Source: Lysobacterales bacterium
GTDB lineage: Bacteria; Pseudomonadota; Gammaproteobacteria; Xanthomonadales; Xanthomonadaceae
Direction: 5' to 3'
Length of the DNA stretch: 13,161 nucleotides
Assembly (NCBI GenBank): GCA_015655035.1
Contig: JAATFS010000143.1
Span: forward strand, 1 to 13,161
Positions 1 through 6,623 of the stretch are shown piece after piece. The stretch's first letter is position 1. Each line of letters starts with the position of its first letter. The notes below the pieces were generated by a model that was not told where the DNA came from, ran no database searches, and was given only the letters and a program-made list of their open reading frames with translations. Both the position numbers and the translations under genes were made by a program.

Positions 1-1
1 C

Positions 2-46
2 AAGAAGCTGCCGGCCAAGAAGTCGCCGGCCAAGAAGGCCGCCGCG
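2..46 (+). repeat. Three tandem 15-base units coding for K-K-x-P-A repeats
   Basis: Units at 2-16 and 17-31 differ only in the third codon and share AAGAAG and GCCGGCC; the unit at 32-46 is degenerate. They encode the pentapeptide repeat of the basic tail. The array probably continues to the left of the window. Confidence 0.6.
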
Positions 47-97
47 CGCAAGCCGGTCGCCAGGACGACTGCCGCCAAGCGCGTCAGCCGCAAGTAA
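2..97 (+). CDS. C-terminal end of an unidentified Lys/Ala-rich basic protein (5' end outside window)
   Basis: Only the last 31 codons and a TAA stop are present. The visible residues are almost entirely Lys, Ala, Arg, Pro and Ser, with a repeated K-K-x-P-A unit (KKLPA, KKSPA, then KKAAA). Such tails occur in histone H1-like proteins, HU variants, Ku DNA end-binding proteins and topoisomerase I of high-GC bacteria, and usually bind DNA without sequence specificity. The frame is inferred from the clean basic composition and the stop just before a hairpin. Which protein this belongs to cannot be decided from the fragment; Ku or an H1-like protein are guesses only. It converges on the sorbosone dehydrogenase gene. 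Confidence 0.6.
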   Translation, partial: KKLPAKKSPAKKAAARKPVARTTAAKRVSRK

Positions 98-114
98 GCT
101 GGTCCGCCTTAAGT

Positions 115-138
115 CCCTCTCCCGTGTATGGGAGAGGG
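115..138. terminator. Intergenic hairpin between convergent genes
   Basis: CCCTCTCCC (115-123) pairs perfectly with GGGAGAGGG (130-138) around a 6-base loop. It sits 17 bases after the stop of the basic-tail gene and 22 bases from the stop of the convergent dehydrogenase gene, so it can serve both strands. There is no T-tract, so intrinsic termination is uncertain. Elements of this form are common between genes in Xanthomonas, so it may also be a dispersed intergenic repeat. Confidence 0.5.
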
Positions 139-160
139 GTGCGGGCAGCGGCCAGGCGCG

Positions 161-1477
161 TCAAGGCGTTGCCGCGCTCACCTGCCATACCGTATTGCCG
201 ACATCGTCGGCCACCAGCAACGCGCCTTGTTGATCCTGCGCCAGACCTACCGGGGCGCCATACAACTGCTTCTGGTCAGCGGAATGGAAGCCGGTGACCA
301 CCGACTCTGGTGCGCCGACCGGCTTGCCCTGCTGAAAGGCGACGTAGGAAACCCGGTAGCCATTGAGCGGCGAGCGATCCCAGCTGCCGTGTTCGCTGAT
401 GAAGGCACCGCCGTGGTACTTGGCCGGTAGCGTGCTGCCCGTATAGAACCATAGCCCCAGCGGCGCAACGTGCGAGCCGATGGCGTAGTCCGGCACGATC
501 GCCTTCTTGACCAGGTCCGGCCGCTGTGGCTTGACCCGCACGTCCACGTGCTGGCCGAAGTAACTGTAGGGCCAGCCGTAGAAGCCGCCGTCCTGGACCG
601 AGGTGAGGTAGTCCGGCACCAGATCGGCACCGATCTCGTCGCGCTCGTTGACGATGCTCCAGAGCTTGCCGGTCTGCGGTTCCCATTGCAGCCCGGTCGG
701 ATTGCGCAGGCCATGGGCATAGATGCGGCTGGCGCCACTAGTGGCATCGACCTCGAGCACGGCGGCGCGTCGGTATTCCACCGCTGTCCCGTTTTCGGTG
801 ATGTTGCTGTTGGAGCCGACACCCACGTACAGCTTGCTGCCATCCTGGCTGGCCAGCAGCGCCTTGGTTCAATGGTGGTTGATGGTGTCCGGAAGATCGG
901 CGAACTGGACCCCCGGCGCGGTGATCCGGGTGTCGCCGACATGGAACGGGAACTTGACGATGGCGTCGGTATTGGCGACGTACAGCGCGTCGCCGATCAC
1001 TTGCACGCCGAACGGCGAGTTCAGATGTTCGAGCAGGACATGCTTGTCCCATTCGCCGCCGGCTGATGACTTGCGCAGCAAAGTGATGCGGTTGCCCCCC
1101 TTTGCCGACTTGCCGGAGCGAGCCATGATCAGGCCTGCAATCAGCGCCTTGGGCGTGGTTACCGGCGCGGTACCGGGGCCGTTGGCCTCCACCACCAGCA
1201 CATCGTCGTTGGGCAGCACATACAGCTGGCGCGGGTGCTTCAGGCCGCTGGCGATCTTCTCGATCTTCAATCCGGCCGCCACCTTGGGCGCTTGATCCTG
1301 GCCCCAGCCAACCCCCTTGGGCACCTGCATCGGCGGCAGCAGGAAATGCCGTGCTTGCGGCAGTGGCGGGGTGGCGCCGGATTGCTGGGCCGAATCGAGC
1401 GCGGCTTTCTCGCTGCACCCGCCCAGTACGACCACGAATGCCAGCGCCAGCGCGCTGTAACGAAGGGTCTTATTCAT
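161..1477 (-). pseudogene. PQQ-type glucose/sorbosone dehydrogenase lipoprotein, interrupted by an in-frame TGA
   Basis: Read through, the frame has 438 codons, the usual size of the six-bladed beta-propeller glucose/sorbosone dehydrogenases, which oxidise sugars or related carbonyls in the periplasm with PQQ. The start at 1477 follows AGGAG by about 8 bases and gives a lipoprotein signal with lipobox LGGC (Cys21). Family motifs lie after the interruption: HGLRNPTGLQW (about 255-265), ERDEIGADLVPDYL (about 278-291) and SEHGSWDRSPLNGYRV (about 361-376). Codon 203 (bases 869-871) is TGA where the context (INHH-stop-TKALL) suggests an ancestral Trp TGG. There is no frame change, and all propeller motifs downstream are intact. 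The gene is coupled to the DUF2231 gene, whose stop it overlaps by 8 bases. The identity is secure; whether it is a true recent pseudogene or a sequencing error is open. Unsuppressed, the product would be a 202-residue lipoprotein without the active site. Confidence 0.85.
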
Positions 1478-1913
1478 GGACGAAACTCCTGCGCGTGGCA
1501 TGCCGTACGGCGACCGCGACGTGGGCGATCGACAGCAGCACGACCGTGCTGAGCGACAACCAGACCCCCGCCGGCATCACCCCATAGGCATCACGGCTAT
1601 GCACGAATGCGTTGAGGATTGCGATTGCGATGGCGAACAGATTGAGCCAGAAGTCCAAGCGCTCCCCGGGCAGGGAGGTCCCCCGGCCGGTGACCCAGAC
1701 CTGCACCAGATTGACCAGGCGCGGGATCGCTGCAAACAACAAGCCGAAGGTGATCAGCCACGCGGCTCCCTTGACCCATAGCATCTCCGGGCTGCGTACA
1801 TAGATGAGGTCGAAGATCAGCGCGGCGACGAAGCAGCCGTAGGGAATCGGGTCGAGCAAGCCATAGATGGCGCTGGCGACAGCGGAGCGACGGGGTGTTG
1901 CGAGAGTGCTCAT
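1470..1913 (-). CDS. DUF2231 family membrane protein
   Basis: The product has 147 residues with four predicted membrane helices, at roughly 17-37, 46-66, 86-105 and 114-133, separated by short polar loops. The N-terminal stretch (YGLLDPIPYGCFVAALIFDLIY) is typical of DUF2231 proteins, small inner-membrane proteins of unproven function sometimes found beside redox enzymes. The start at Met 1913 is chosen because the frame upstream is Ala/Pro-rich and unlike the family; its ribosome binding site is weak. The stop TAA lies inside the start of the dehydrogenase gene (ATGAATAA), so the two are almost certainly cotranscribed and translationally coupled. That suggests the membrane protein supports the dehydrogenase, for example in electron transfer, but nothing in the sequence proves this. 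Confidence 0.85.
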   Translation of the reverse strand: MSTLATPRRSAVASAIYGLLDPIPYGCFVAALIFDLIYVRSPEMLWVKGAAWLITFGLLFAAIPRLVNLVQVWVTGRGTSLPGERLDFWLNLFAIAIAILNAFVHSRDAYGVMPAGVWLSLSTVVLLSIAHVAVAVRHATRRSFVHE

Positions 1914-2079
1914 GGGCTGCGTTTCCCTAGGTAGGAAGGAATGCGACGCGAGCGTATGCGGGGCGGGGCTGGCCGCCGCGGTGGCGCGAGGCGATGCCGG
2001 GCACATTCGCCGATGGTCTGTCTACATGGCGTAACGAGCTGGTAGGACGGCGATGCGCCGCCTGCCCCGCCCTAACGCA

Positions 2080-3063
2080 TCAGCGATGCCCGCTGACTGC
2101 ATGCGGCACGTACTCCGCTTCCAATGTGGTTATTTCCTCGGGCGTGAGCGTCAGCGCGAGCGCGGCGACGGCATCGTCGACATGCTGCGGGCGCGAGGCG
2201 CCGATGATTGGCGCCGATACGCCTGGCTTGGCCAGTACCCAGGCCAATGCGACCTGTGCCATCGCCACCCCGCGCGCCTTCGCGATCCGCTCGACCGCGT
2301 CGATCACGCGGCCATCGGCCGCATCGGTAGCGGCGTACAACGTGTTGCCGAACACGTCGCTATGGATGCGTGGGGTCTGTTCGCCCTTGGCACGTGCCAG
2401 CCGGCCGCGTGCCAGCGGGCTCCATGGGATCAATCCCACGCCTTGGTCGGCGCATAGCGGGATCATTTCGCGTTCTTCTTCGCGATAGAGCAGGTTGAGG
2501 TGGTTCTGCATCGTCACGAAGCCGGTCCAGCCGTGGCGGCGTGCGACCTCCTGGGCCTTGGCGAACTGCCATGCATACATCGAGGACGCGCCCAGATAGC
2601 GTGCCTTGCCGGCCTTGACCACGTCATGCAGCGCTTCCATGGTTTCCTCGATCGGGGTGGTCGGGTCCCAGCGATGGATCTGGTAGAGGTCCACGTAGTC
2701 CAGGTCGAGCCGTTTCAGGCTGGCGTCGATCGCGCCCAGGATGGCCTTGCGCGACAGACCCTTGCGGTTGGGACCATCGCCATCGACGACGTTGAAGACC
2801 TTGGTCGCCACCACCGCTTCGTCGCGGCGGGTGAACTCCTTGAGCAAGGTGCCGACGATCTGTTCGGAGGTGCCGGCCGAATAGGTGTTGGCGGTATCGA
2901 AGAAATTGATGCCCTGTTCCACCGCGTGGCGGAAGATCGGCCGGCTTGCCGCCTCGTCCAGCGTCCAGGGATGGGTGCCGGCATCAGGCTCGCCGAAGGT
3001 CATGCAGCCCAGACAAAGGGACGATACGTCCAGGCCAGTGGTTCCGAGTTTCACGTACTTCAT
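2080..3063 (-). CDS. Aldo/keto reductase
   Basis: A 327-residue NADPH-dependent aldo/keto reductase of the (beta/alpha)8 barrel type, cytosolic, reducing aldehydes or ketones to alcohols. The catalytic tetrad is complete: Asp56 and Tyr61 in FFDTANTYSAG, Lys88 in VATKV, and His130 in YQIHRWD. The C-terminal part has PIIGASRPQHVDDA, the usual cofactor-binding segment. Length and N-terminus (MKYVKLGTTGLDVSSLCLG) match the family, close to E. coli YajO-like enzymes. The start at 3063 follows AAGGA by about 8 bases; the open frame continues upstream but with no family-like residues. The natural substrate cannot be read from the sequence. It stands alone, 166 bases upstream of the DUF2231 gene on the same strand, with a strong dyad 42-65 bases before its start. 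Confidence 0.93.
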   Translation of the reverse strand: MKYVKLGTTGLDVSSLCLGCMTFGEPDAGTHPWTLDEAASRPIFRHAVEQGINFFDTANTYSAGTSEQIVGTLLKEFTRRDEAVVATKVFNVVDGDGPNRKGLSRKAILGAIDASLKRLDLDYVDLYQIHRWDPTTPIEETMEALHDVVKAGKARYLGASSMYAWQFAKAQEVARRHGWTGFVTMQNHLNLLYREEEREMIPLCADQGVGLIPWSPLARGRLARAKGEQTPRIHSDVFGNTLYAATDAADGRVIDAVERIAKARGVAMAQVALAWVLAKPGVSAPIIGASRPQHVDDAVAALALTLTPEEITTLEAEYVPHAVSGHR

Positions 3064-3104
3064 GGAGCGGTCCTTGAGCAGGTAAGCAGATGCGTTGGCA
3101 CCAC

Positions 3105-3128
3105 GCGCGAGAGCGTAGTTTCTCGCGC
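3105..3128. promoter_or_regulatory. Perfect 8-8-8 inverted repeat upstream of the aldo/keto reductase
   Basis: GCGCGAGA (3105-3112) and TCTCGCGC (3121-3128) are exact inverse copies around an 8-base centre. The centre lies about 54 bases before the reductase start, where a repressor operator or a leader hairpin would be expected. No regulator gene lies beside it. Confidence 0.4.
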
Positions 3129-3338
3129 ATACGAATGGATCCTGCGTCGGCGAAACAGCGCGTTGCACGCGTGGCGCGGGCAACCTTGCTGAACGCGTGA
3201 CGCCGACACATCCCGGACGGCGCGGGCTGTCGGCATCAGTTGATTCCGTTTGGCTATAAGCAAGCACCCGGTTCGTCGCACGAAGTGGGGCTGCTATACG
3301 CGCCGGGCTGACGCCCGCTCAGGCCATGTCAACGGCCA

Positions 3339-3352
3339 TATCCAGCTGGATA
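3339..3352. promoter_or_regulatory. 14-base perfect palindrome TATCCAGCTGGATA
   Basis: The two 7-base halves are exactly inverse with no spacer. It lies in the middle of a gene-free stretch, preceded by two copies of GGCCAT (3322-3327 and 3334-3339). The form is that of a dimeric regulator site; which protein would bind is unknown. Confidence 0.3.
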
Positions 3353-3444
3353 CACGGCGCGAGTGCGCGGCTGATGGCGGTCAAGGTTGCGAACGCAAGC
3401 GCTCGCGACCGAGGTCATCCGAACGGTTTTCCGAATGATCGCAG

Positions 3445-3462
3445 CGCGCCCGTGCGGGCGCG
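3445..3462. terminator. GC-rich hairpin after the small-gene pair
   Basis: CGCGCCCG (3445-3452) pairs with CGGGCGCG (3455-3462). It begins six bases beyond the stop of the minus-strand gene that ends at 3469, the right place for a terminator. No U-tract follows on the minus strand, so it may instead be an RNA-stabilising hairpin. Confidence 0.4.
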
Positions 3463-3468
3463 GCGCAC

Positions 3469-3729
3469 TCAGGCCAGTTGCGGTTGAATGGCGTGACCGC
3501 GCGGGGGCGGGATCAACGTGGCACGCTCCTGCGCCAGCCGGCACTCATCTATCAAGCCGGCGGTTCGTTCGCGGATCAATGCCTGTTCGCTGGGTGGGGC
3601 GCTGCCCAGCAGACTGGCAATGTGGAAACCAAGAATCTCTTCCGCGCGGTCGCCCTGGTCGCTGATGATGTGCGGTACCAGCCGCTCAAGCCGCTCCAGT
3701 TCCTGGTGCACTTCGTACGGGGTCTTCAT
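3469..3729 (-). CDS. Hypothetical protein, 86 residues
   Basis: No family is recognised. The product is 86 residues, largely helical by composition, with an acidic/basic amphipathic N-terminal half (a QELERLERLV segment), a hydrophobic middle (EILGFHIASLLGS) and a Pro-rich tail. It has no signal peptide or membrane span. The start is placed at 3729 because GGAG stands 6 bases before this ATG; an ATG four codons upstream has no such site. It lies 34 bases after the next small gene on the same strand, so the two probably share a transcript. No cysteine pair or metal motif is present that would suggest a toxin, antitoxin or DNA-binding role. Confidence 0.65.
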   Translation of the reverse strand: MKTPYEVHQELERLERLVPHIISDQGDRAEEILGFHIASLLGSAPPSEQALIRERTAGLIDECRLAQERATLIPPPRGHAIQPQLA

Positions 3730-3763
3730 GGCGATCTCCATTGATGGGACGGTTGCGGCAGTG

Positions 3764-4045
3764 CTAGAACGCGCGGGTGCCGAGCCGCTGCCAACAGTCG
3801 GCAGCCAACTGCTCGTAACCGGACTGGGTACCTGATGAAAAGAAGCGATGTTCCATCCGATGCCGGAACAGGTGCAGCCGCTCCTGCTCGCTGGAGCGCG
3901 GCGCCTTGAGATAGATGTCGCAAGCCATTTTCACCACCGGCGAAAGGTCGCTGTAGCGGCCGCTGCTCAAGCTGCCTTGCGCATGCCTGGCCTGCCAATG
4001 TGCGATTTCGGCCTGTACATCGATGACGGAAGGATCTCTGCTCAT
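3764..4045 (-). CDS. Hypothetical protein, 93 residues
   Basis: No family is recognised. The 93 residues look soluble and helical, with a motif-like stretch GRYSDLSPVVKMACDIYLKAP (about 29-49) followed by an Arg/His-rich helix (residues about 55-69) and an aromatic C-terminal part. There is no signal peptide. The ribosome binding site before 4045 is weak (GGATAT at about 8 bases). The gene overlaps no better candidate and pairs with the 86-residue gene 34 bases downstream. The two proteins share a general layout (a short helical region before a hydrophobic helix and an S-E-Q turn: SEQERL here, SEQALI in the partner), so distant relationship is possible but not shown. Confidence 0.6.
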   Translation of the reverse strand: MSRDPSVIDVQAEIAHWQARHAQGSLSSGRYSDLSPVVKMACDIYLKAPRSSEQERLHLFRHRMEHRFFSSGTQSGYEQLAADCWQRLGTRAF

Positions 4046-4102
4046 ATAGCGATATCCAGGGTTGACTTGAAGATGAGCGTACGCAGCCGGGCGTAAAGAA
4101 AT

Positions 4103-4151
4103 GATCCAGAACCCGTGGCGGCGGGATGACCATGCTTAACGGGTCAGGATC
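4103..4151. repeat. Long imperfect inverted repeat upstream of the small-gene pair
   Basis: GATCC-AGA-ACCCGT (4103-4116) faces ACGGGT-CA-GGATC (4139-4151). Eleven pairs form in two blocks around a 3/2-base internal loop, closing a 22-base loop. It begins 58 bases before the start of the 93-residue gene. It could be a leader hairpin or an operator; the sequence does not decide. Confidence 0.35.
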
Positions 4152-4328
4152 CGCTGGAGGCGAGGCACGTGGCGCATGCACCAGTGGAAAACCTGCTTGC
4201 AATGAACGCGCTGCCGGTTTCCGTAGCGAATCGAAAGCAGCCATCCGCCTTCGGCACTGACGCCATCCTGCCGAGATGCGTCCTCCTTCAGCATAGGCAC
4301 CATACACGCACCTCGGCGGCACCACCTT

Positions 4329-4373
4329 CACGCTTAGTTCCGAACCGTTAGACATTCGGCTAACACGCTTAGC
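4329..4373. promoter_or_regulatory. Cluster of TTAG/CTAA elements with direct and inverted repeats
   Basis: CACGCTTAG occurs at 4329-4337 and again at 4364-4372. The second copy is part of the dyad GCTAA-CACGC-TTAGC (4359-4373). GTTAG (4347-4351) and CTAAC (4360-4364) form another dyad with an 8-base spacer. Four TTAG or CTAA elements thus fall within 39 bases in an otherwise GC-rich region, about 200 bases upstream of the DUF3182 start. Function is unknown. Confidence 0.25.
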
Positions 4374-4569
4374 GGCATGGTACGAGGCAAGGGAACAGTG
4401 CACGCATCGCGTGTGCAGAGGCGAGACGGAGGGTATCGGGGCAGTCTGCCGGGGGTCTGGCGGGCACGGGTCAGCGATCGTCGCGGCATTGCCGTTGTGA
4501 GAACCGTAGTCAAGCGCAGCCATTGCAGCGAATGCGGTGGCCTATCCATTCCCACCCACTGGAACCGTT

Positions 4570-5685
4570 ATGGCGCCGAGGTCTCCCTACCATCAGGTAT
4601 TGGGGCATTACGTACGCGCATTGCCCGACACCGGGCATGAGCGCGCGACCCACTCCTGGCTCTGCGAGGAAGTGGCGCGCCTGCTCGGCGTGGCCTGCGC
4701 CCACGACGCCAGTAGCGGCAGTATTGCGCAGGCAAACAGCTACCACGTGCCTGACGACACGCTGACCCGCGAGCAGGCGCGCGCGCTGGGCATGCACGAT
4801 GCGAGTGATCTGCTGGGCGGGATCGTGCCGCATGCGTTCCTGGCGACCAAGGTGATCAGCCATCCGCTGGTCGATGAGGACAGCGCCCGGATCGACGGCT
4901 GGAGCCAGCCGCTGGCGCAGGCCTTGATACCGGCCACCTTGCCCGGCTACAGCGTGTTTTCCGCCGTGGACGCGCAGCGGGCCTACGCCGCACTACGCGG
5001 ACGCGGGCGTTTGCGCTTCAAGTTGCCCACCGGCATCGGCGGCAAAGGCCAGTGGCTGATCGACGATGAGCCAATGCTGCTGCAGCGGTTGCGCGAGCTT
5101 TCCACCGATTATCTCGCCACCCACGGGGCGGTGCTGGAACTCAACCTGCATGAGGTGGTGACCCATAGCGTGGGCGAATTGTGCTGTGCCGGCGTGCAGA
5201 TCTGCTATTACGGCACCCAGCACAGCGTGCTCGATCGAGACGGCGAGGAGGTGTATGGCGGCTCCGATCTGGAGGTGCGTCGCGGCACGCTGGAGACGCT
5301 GGCGTCCAGCGACCTGAGTGCCCTGCAAAAGCTGGTGGTCTCCAAGGCATGCGTATACGATCGATTCATCGTCGGTGCCTATCCTGAGTTGCAGGTGTCC
5401 CGCCGCAACTACGACGTGGTCACCGGTTGCGACGAGCAGGGCACGCCGATGTGCGGTGTACTGGAGCAGTCCTGGCGCGTGGGCGGCGCGACGCCAGCCG
5501 AACTCGCCGCCGTGGCCTGCTTCCAGCGCGATCCATCGCTGAACTCGGTGCGTGCGTCCACGCATGAATCCTTCGGCGACGAGGTTCCCGGGGACGCAGA
5601 CGTCTATTACCGCGCCCCGTCCGCCGCCAGCAGCGGTCCCCGCCTCAAGTACAGGAGGGTTTCGCTACCTCGCCCGATCGCGTAA
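4570..5685 (+). CDS. DUF3182 family protein, ATP-grasp-like
   Basis: A 371-residue protein of the DUF3182 family, which resembles ATP-grasp carboxylate-amine ligases. Visible features are RFKLPTGIGGKG (about 149-160), a Lys followed by a Gly-rich loop as in ATP-grasp ATP-binding segments; ELNL (190-193); SRRNYDVVTG (277-286); and EQSWR (299-303). These match in order the ATP and metal-binding segments of ATP-grasp enzymes, but the substrate is not known. The start at ATG 4570 is preferred because GGAA stands about 8 bases upstream; a GTG at 4537 in the same frame is the alternative. The protein is soluble without a signal peptide. An alpha/beta hydrolase gene starts 61 bases downstream on the same strand, suggesting a common transcript and a linked reaction, such as ligation followed by hydrolysis or editing. 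That link is inference. Confidence 0.82.
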   Translation: MAPRSPYHQVLGHYVRALPDTGHERATHSWLCEEVARLLGVACAHDASSGSIAQANSYHVPDDTLTREQARALGMHDASDLLGGIVPHAFLATKVISHPLVDEDSARIDGWSQPLAQALIPATLPGYSVFSAVDAQRAYAALRGRGRLRFKLPTGIGGKGQWLIDDEPMLLQRLRELSTDYLATHGAVLELNLHEVVTHSVGELCCAGVQICYYGTQHSVLDRDGEEVYGGSDLEVRRGTLETLASSDLSALQKLVVSKACVYDRFIVGAYPELQVSRRNYDVVTGCDEQGTPMCGVLEQSWRVGGATPAELAAVACFQRDPSLNSVRASTHESFGDEVPGDADVYYRAPSAASSGPRLKYRRVSLPRPIA

Positions 5686-5746
5686 CCGCGTCGGTCAGCT
5701 ACCCCGTTTCATCCACTGGAGAGCCGCAGCCCTCGTCCTAAACCCC

Positions 5747-6622
5747 ATGGAAGCGAAACTCTCCACCATCGAAATCCCGGTCGATCAGGACGAACTGAGC
5801 GGCACTTTACTGACTCCGACCGGCATGCCCGGCGTGCTGTTCGTACACGGCTGGGGCGGCAACCAGCATCACAACCTGGTGCGTGCGCGTGAAGCGGTGG
5901 GCCTGGGGTGCATCTGCATGACCTTCGACCTGCGCGGCCACGAGGGCTATGCCTCGATGCGGAAGACGGTGACGCGCGCGCAGAACCTGGAAGACATCAA
6001 GGCCGCCTACGACCGCTTGGCCGCGCTGCCGTTCGTGGACCCGCAATCGATTGCGGTGGTGGGGCTGAGCTACGGCGGCTATCTGTCCGCACTGTTGACG
6101 CGCGAGCGGCCGGTCGAATGGCTGGCACTGCGCTCCCCGGCGCTGTACAAGGACGCGCACTGGGACGACCCCAAGGTGTCGCTGAATGCCGATCCGGACC
6201 TGATGCGCTATCGCGGCAGCAAGATAGCCCCGGCCGACAACCTGGCGCTGGCCGCCTGCCAGACGTTCAAGGGGGACGTGCTGCTGGTGGAAGCCGAGCG
6301 CGACGTGATCGTGCCGCATCCGGTGATGCGCAATTACGCCGCCGCGTTCACCCAGGCGCGGTCGGTGAGTACGCGCGTGATCGAGGGTGCCGATCATGCG
6401 CTGAGTCTCAAGCAGCACCAGCAGGCGTATACCCGCTATCTGATCGACTGGATCACCGAAATGGTGGTCGGGCGGCGGGTCGCGTTGGCCAAGGAAGTGG
6501 TGGCCGCGCGCAAGCAGATGCTCAAGGACCGCCAGGGCGAAGCGGCCACGTCGCCAGGGCAGGGCACGCGCGCGTTCCATGCCGATATCAGCGCGGTGGA
6601 GAAGACCTCTCAGTCACGCTGA
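5747..6622 (+). CDS. Alpha/beta hydrolase
   Basis: A 291-residue serine hydrolase of the alpha/beta fold, probably cytosolic. The catalytic triad is complete: Ser108 in the nucleophile elbow GLSYGGY, Asp186 in EAERDVIVP, and His217 in GADHALS. HGWGGN (34-39) supplies the oxyanion-hole loop. The fold resembles dienelactone-hydrolase and prolyl-oligopeptidase-like acyl hydrolases. After the core there is a basic, helical tail (about 238-291) of unknown role. The start at 5747 is set by the family-like N-terminus; the frame is open upstream but Pro/Arg-rich and unlike the family, and no strong ribosome binding site is visible. The 61-base gap to the DUF3182 gene suggests cotranscription. The substrate is unknown. 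Its 3' end meets the remnant of a LysR gene on the other strand. Confidence 0.88.
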   Translation: MEAKLSTIEIPVDQDELSGTLLTPTGMPGVLFVHGWGGNQHHNLVRAREAVGLGCICMTFDLRGHEGYASMRKTVTRAQNLEDIKAAYDRLAALPFVDPQSIAVVGLSYGGYLSALLTRERPVEWLALRSPALYKDAHWDDPKVSLNADPDLMRYRGSKIAPADNLALAACQTFKGDVLLVEAERDVIVPHPVMRNYAAAFTQARSVSTRVIEGADHALSLKQHQQAYTRYLIDWITEMVVGRRVALAKEVVAARKQMLKDRQGEAATSPGQGTRAFHADISAVEKTSQSR

Positions 6623-6623
6623 C

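Larger units (their letters stand above)
3064..3468. other. 405-base gap without a convincing gene
   Basis: Only short open frames occur here, with no ribosome binding site and no recognisable protein. The gap holds several inverted repeats, given separately: the dyad at 3105-3128, the 14-base palindrome at 3339-3352 and the hairpin at 3445-3462. A small CGGGC-TGAC-GCCCG stem lies at 3304-3317, and GGCCAT occurs twice just left of the palindrome. The gap must contain the promoter of the aldo/keto reductase and the 3' end of the small-gene transcript. Confidence 0.6.
4046..4569. other. 524-base gap without a convincing gene
   Basis: Open frames here are short or overlap the small genes in another frame, and none has a plausible start and a protein-like composition. 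The stretch appears lower in G+C than its neighbours. It holds an imperfect long inverted repeat at 4103-4151 and a cluster of TTAG/CTAA elements at 4329-4373, given separately. It must contain the divergent promoters for the small-gene pair and for the DUF3182 gene; no clear -35/-10 pair was found. Confidence 0.55.

Noticed and set aside
869..871. Selenocysteine at the in-frame TGA of the dehydrogenase
   Set aside because: The context favours Trp, the family has no selenoprotein members that I know of, and no strong stem-loop of bacterial SECIS type was seen directly after the TGA.
3726..4523. A 265-codon minus-strand open frame covering the 93-residue gene and part of the gap
   Set aside because: Composition is irregular (Pro, Ser, Arg, His), there is no plausible start signal, and it would overlap the small gene, which has the more protein-like sequence.
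4377..4640. An 87-codon plus-strand open frame before the DUF3182 gene
   Set aside because: It overlaps the DUF3182 start in another frame, lacks a ribosome binding site and has a shadow-like composition.
5552..5746. An N-terminal extension of the alpha/beta hydrolase overlapping the DUF3182 gene
   Set aside because: The added residues are Pro/Arg/Ser-rich, lie wholly over the other coding region or the short gap, and match no hydrolase N-terminus.
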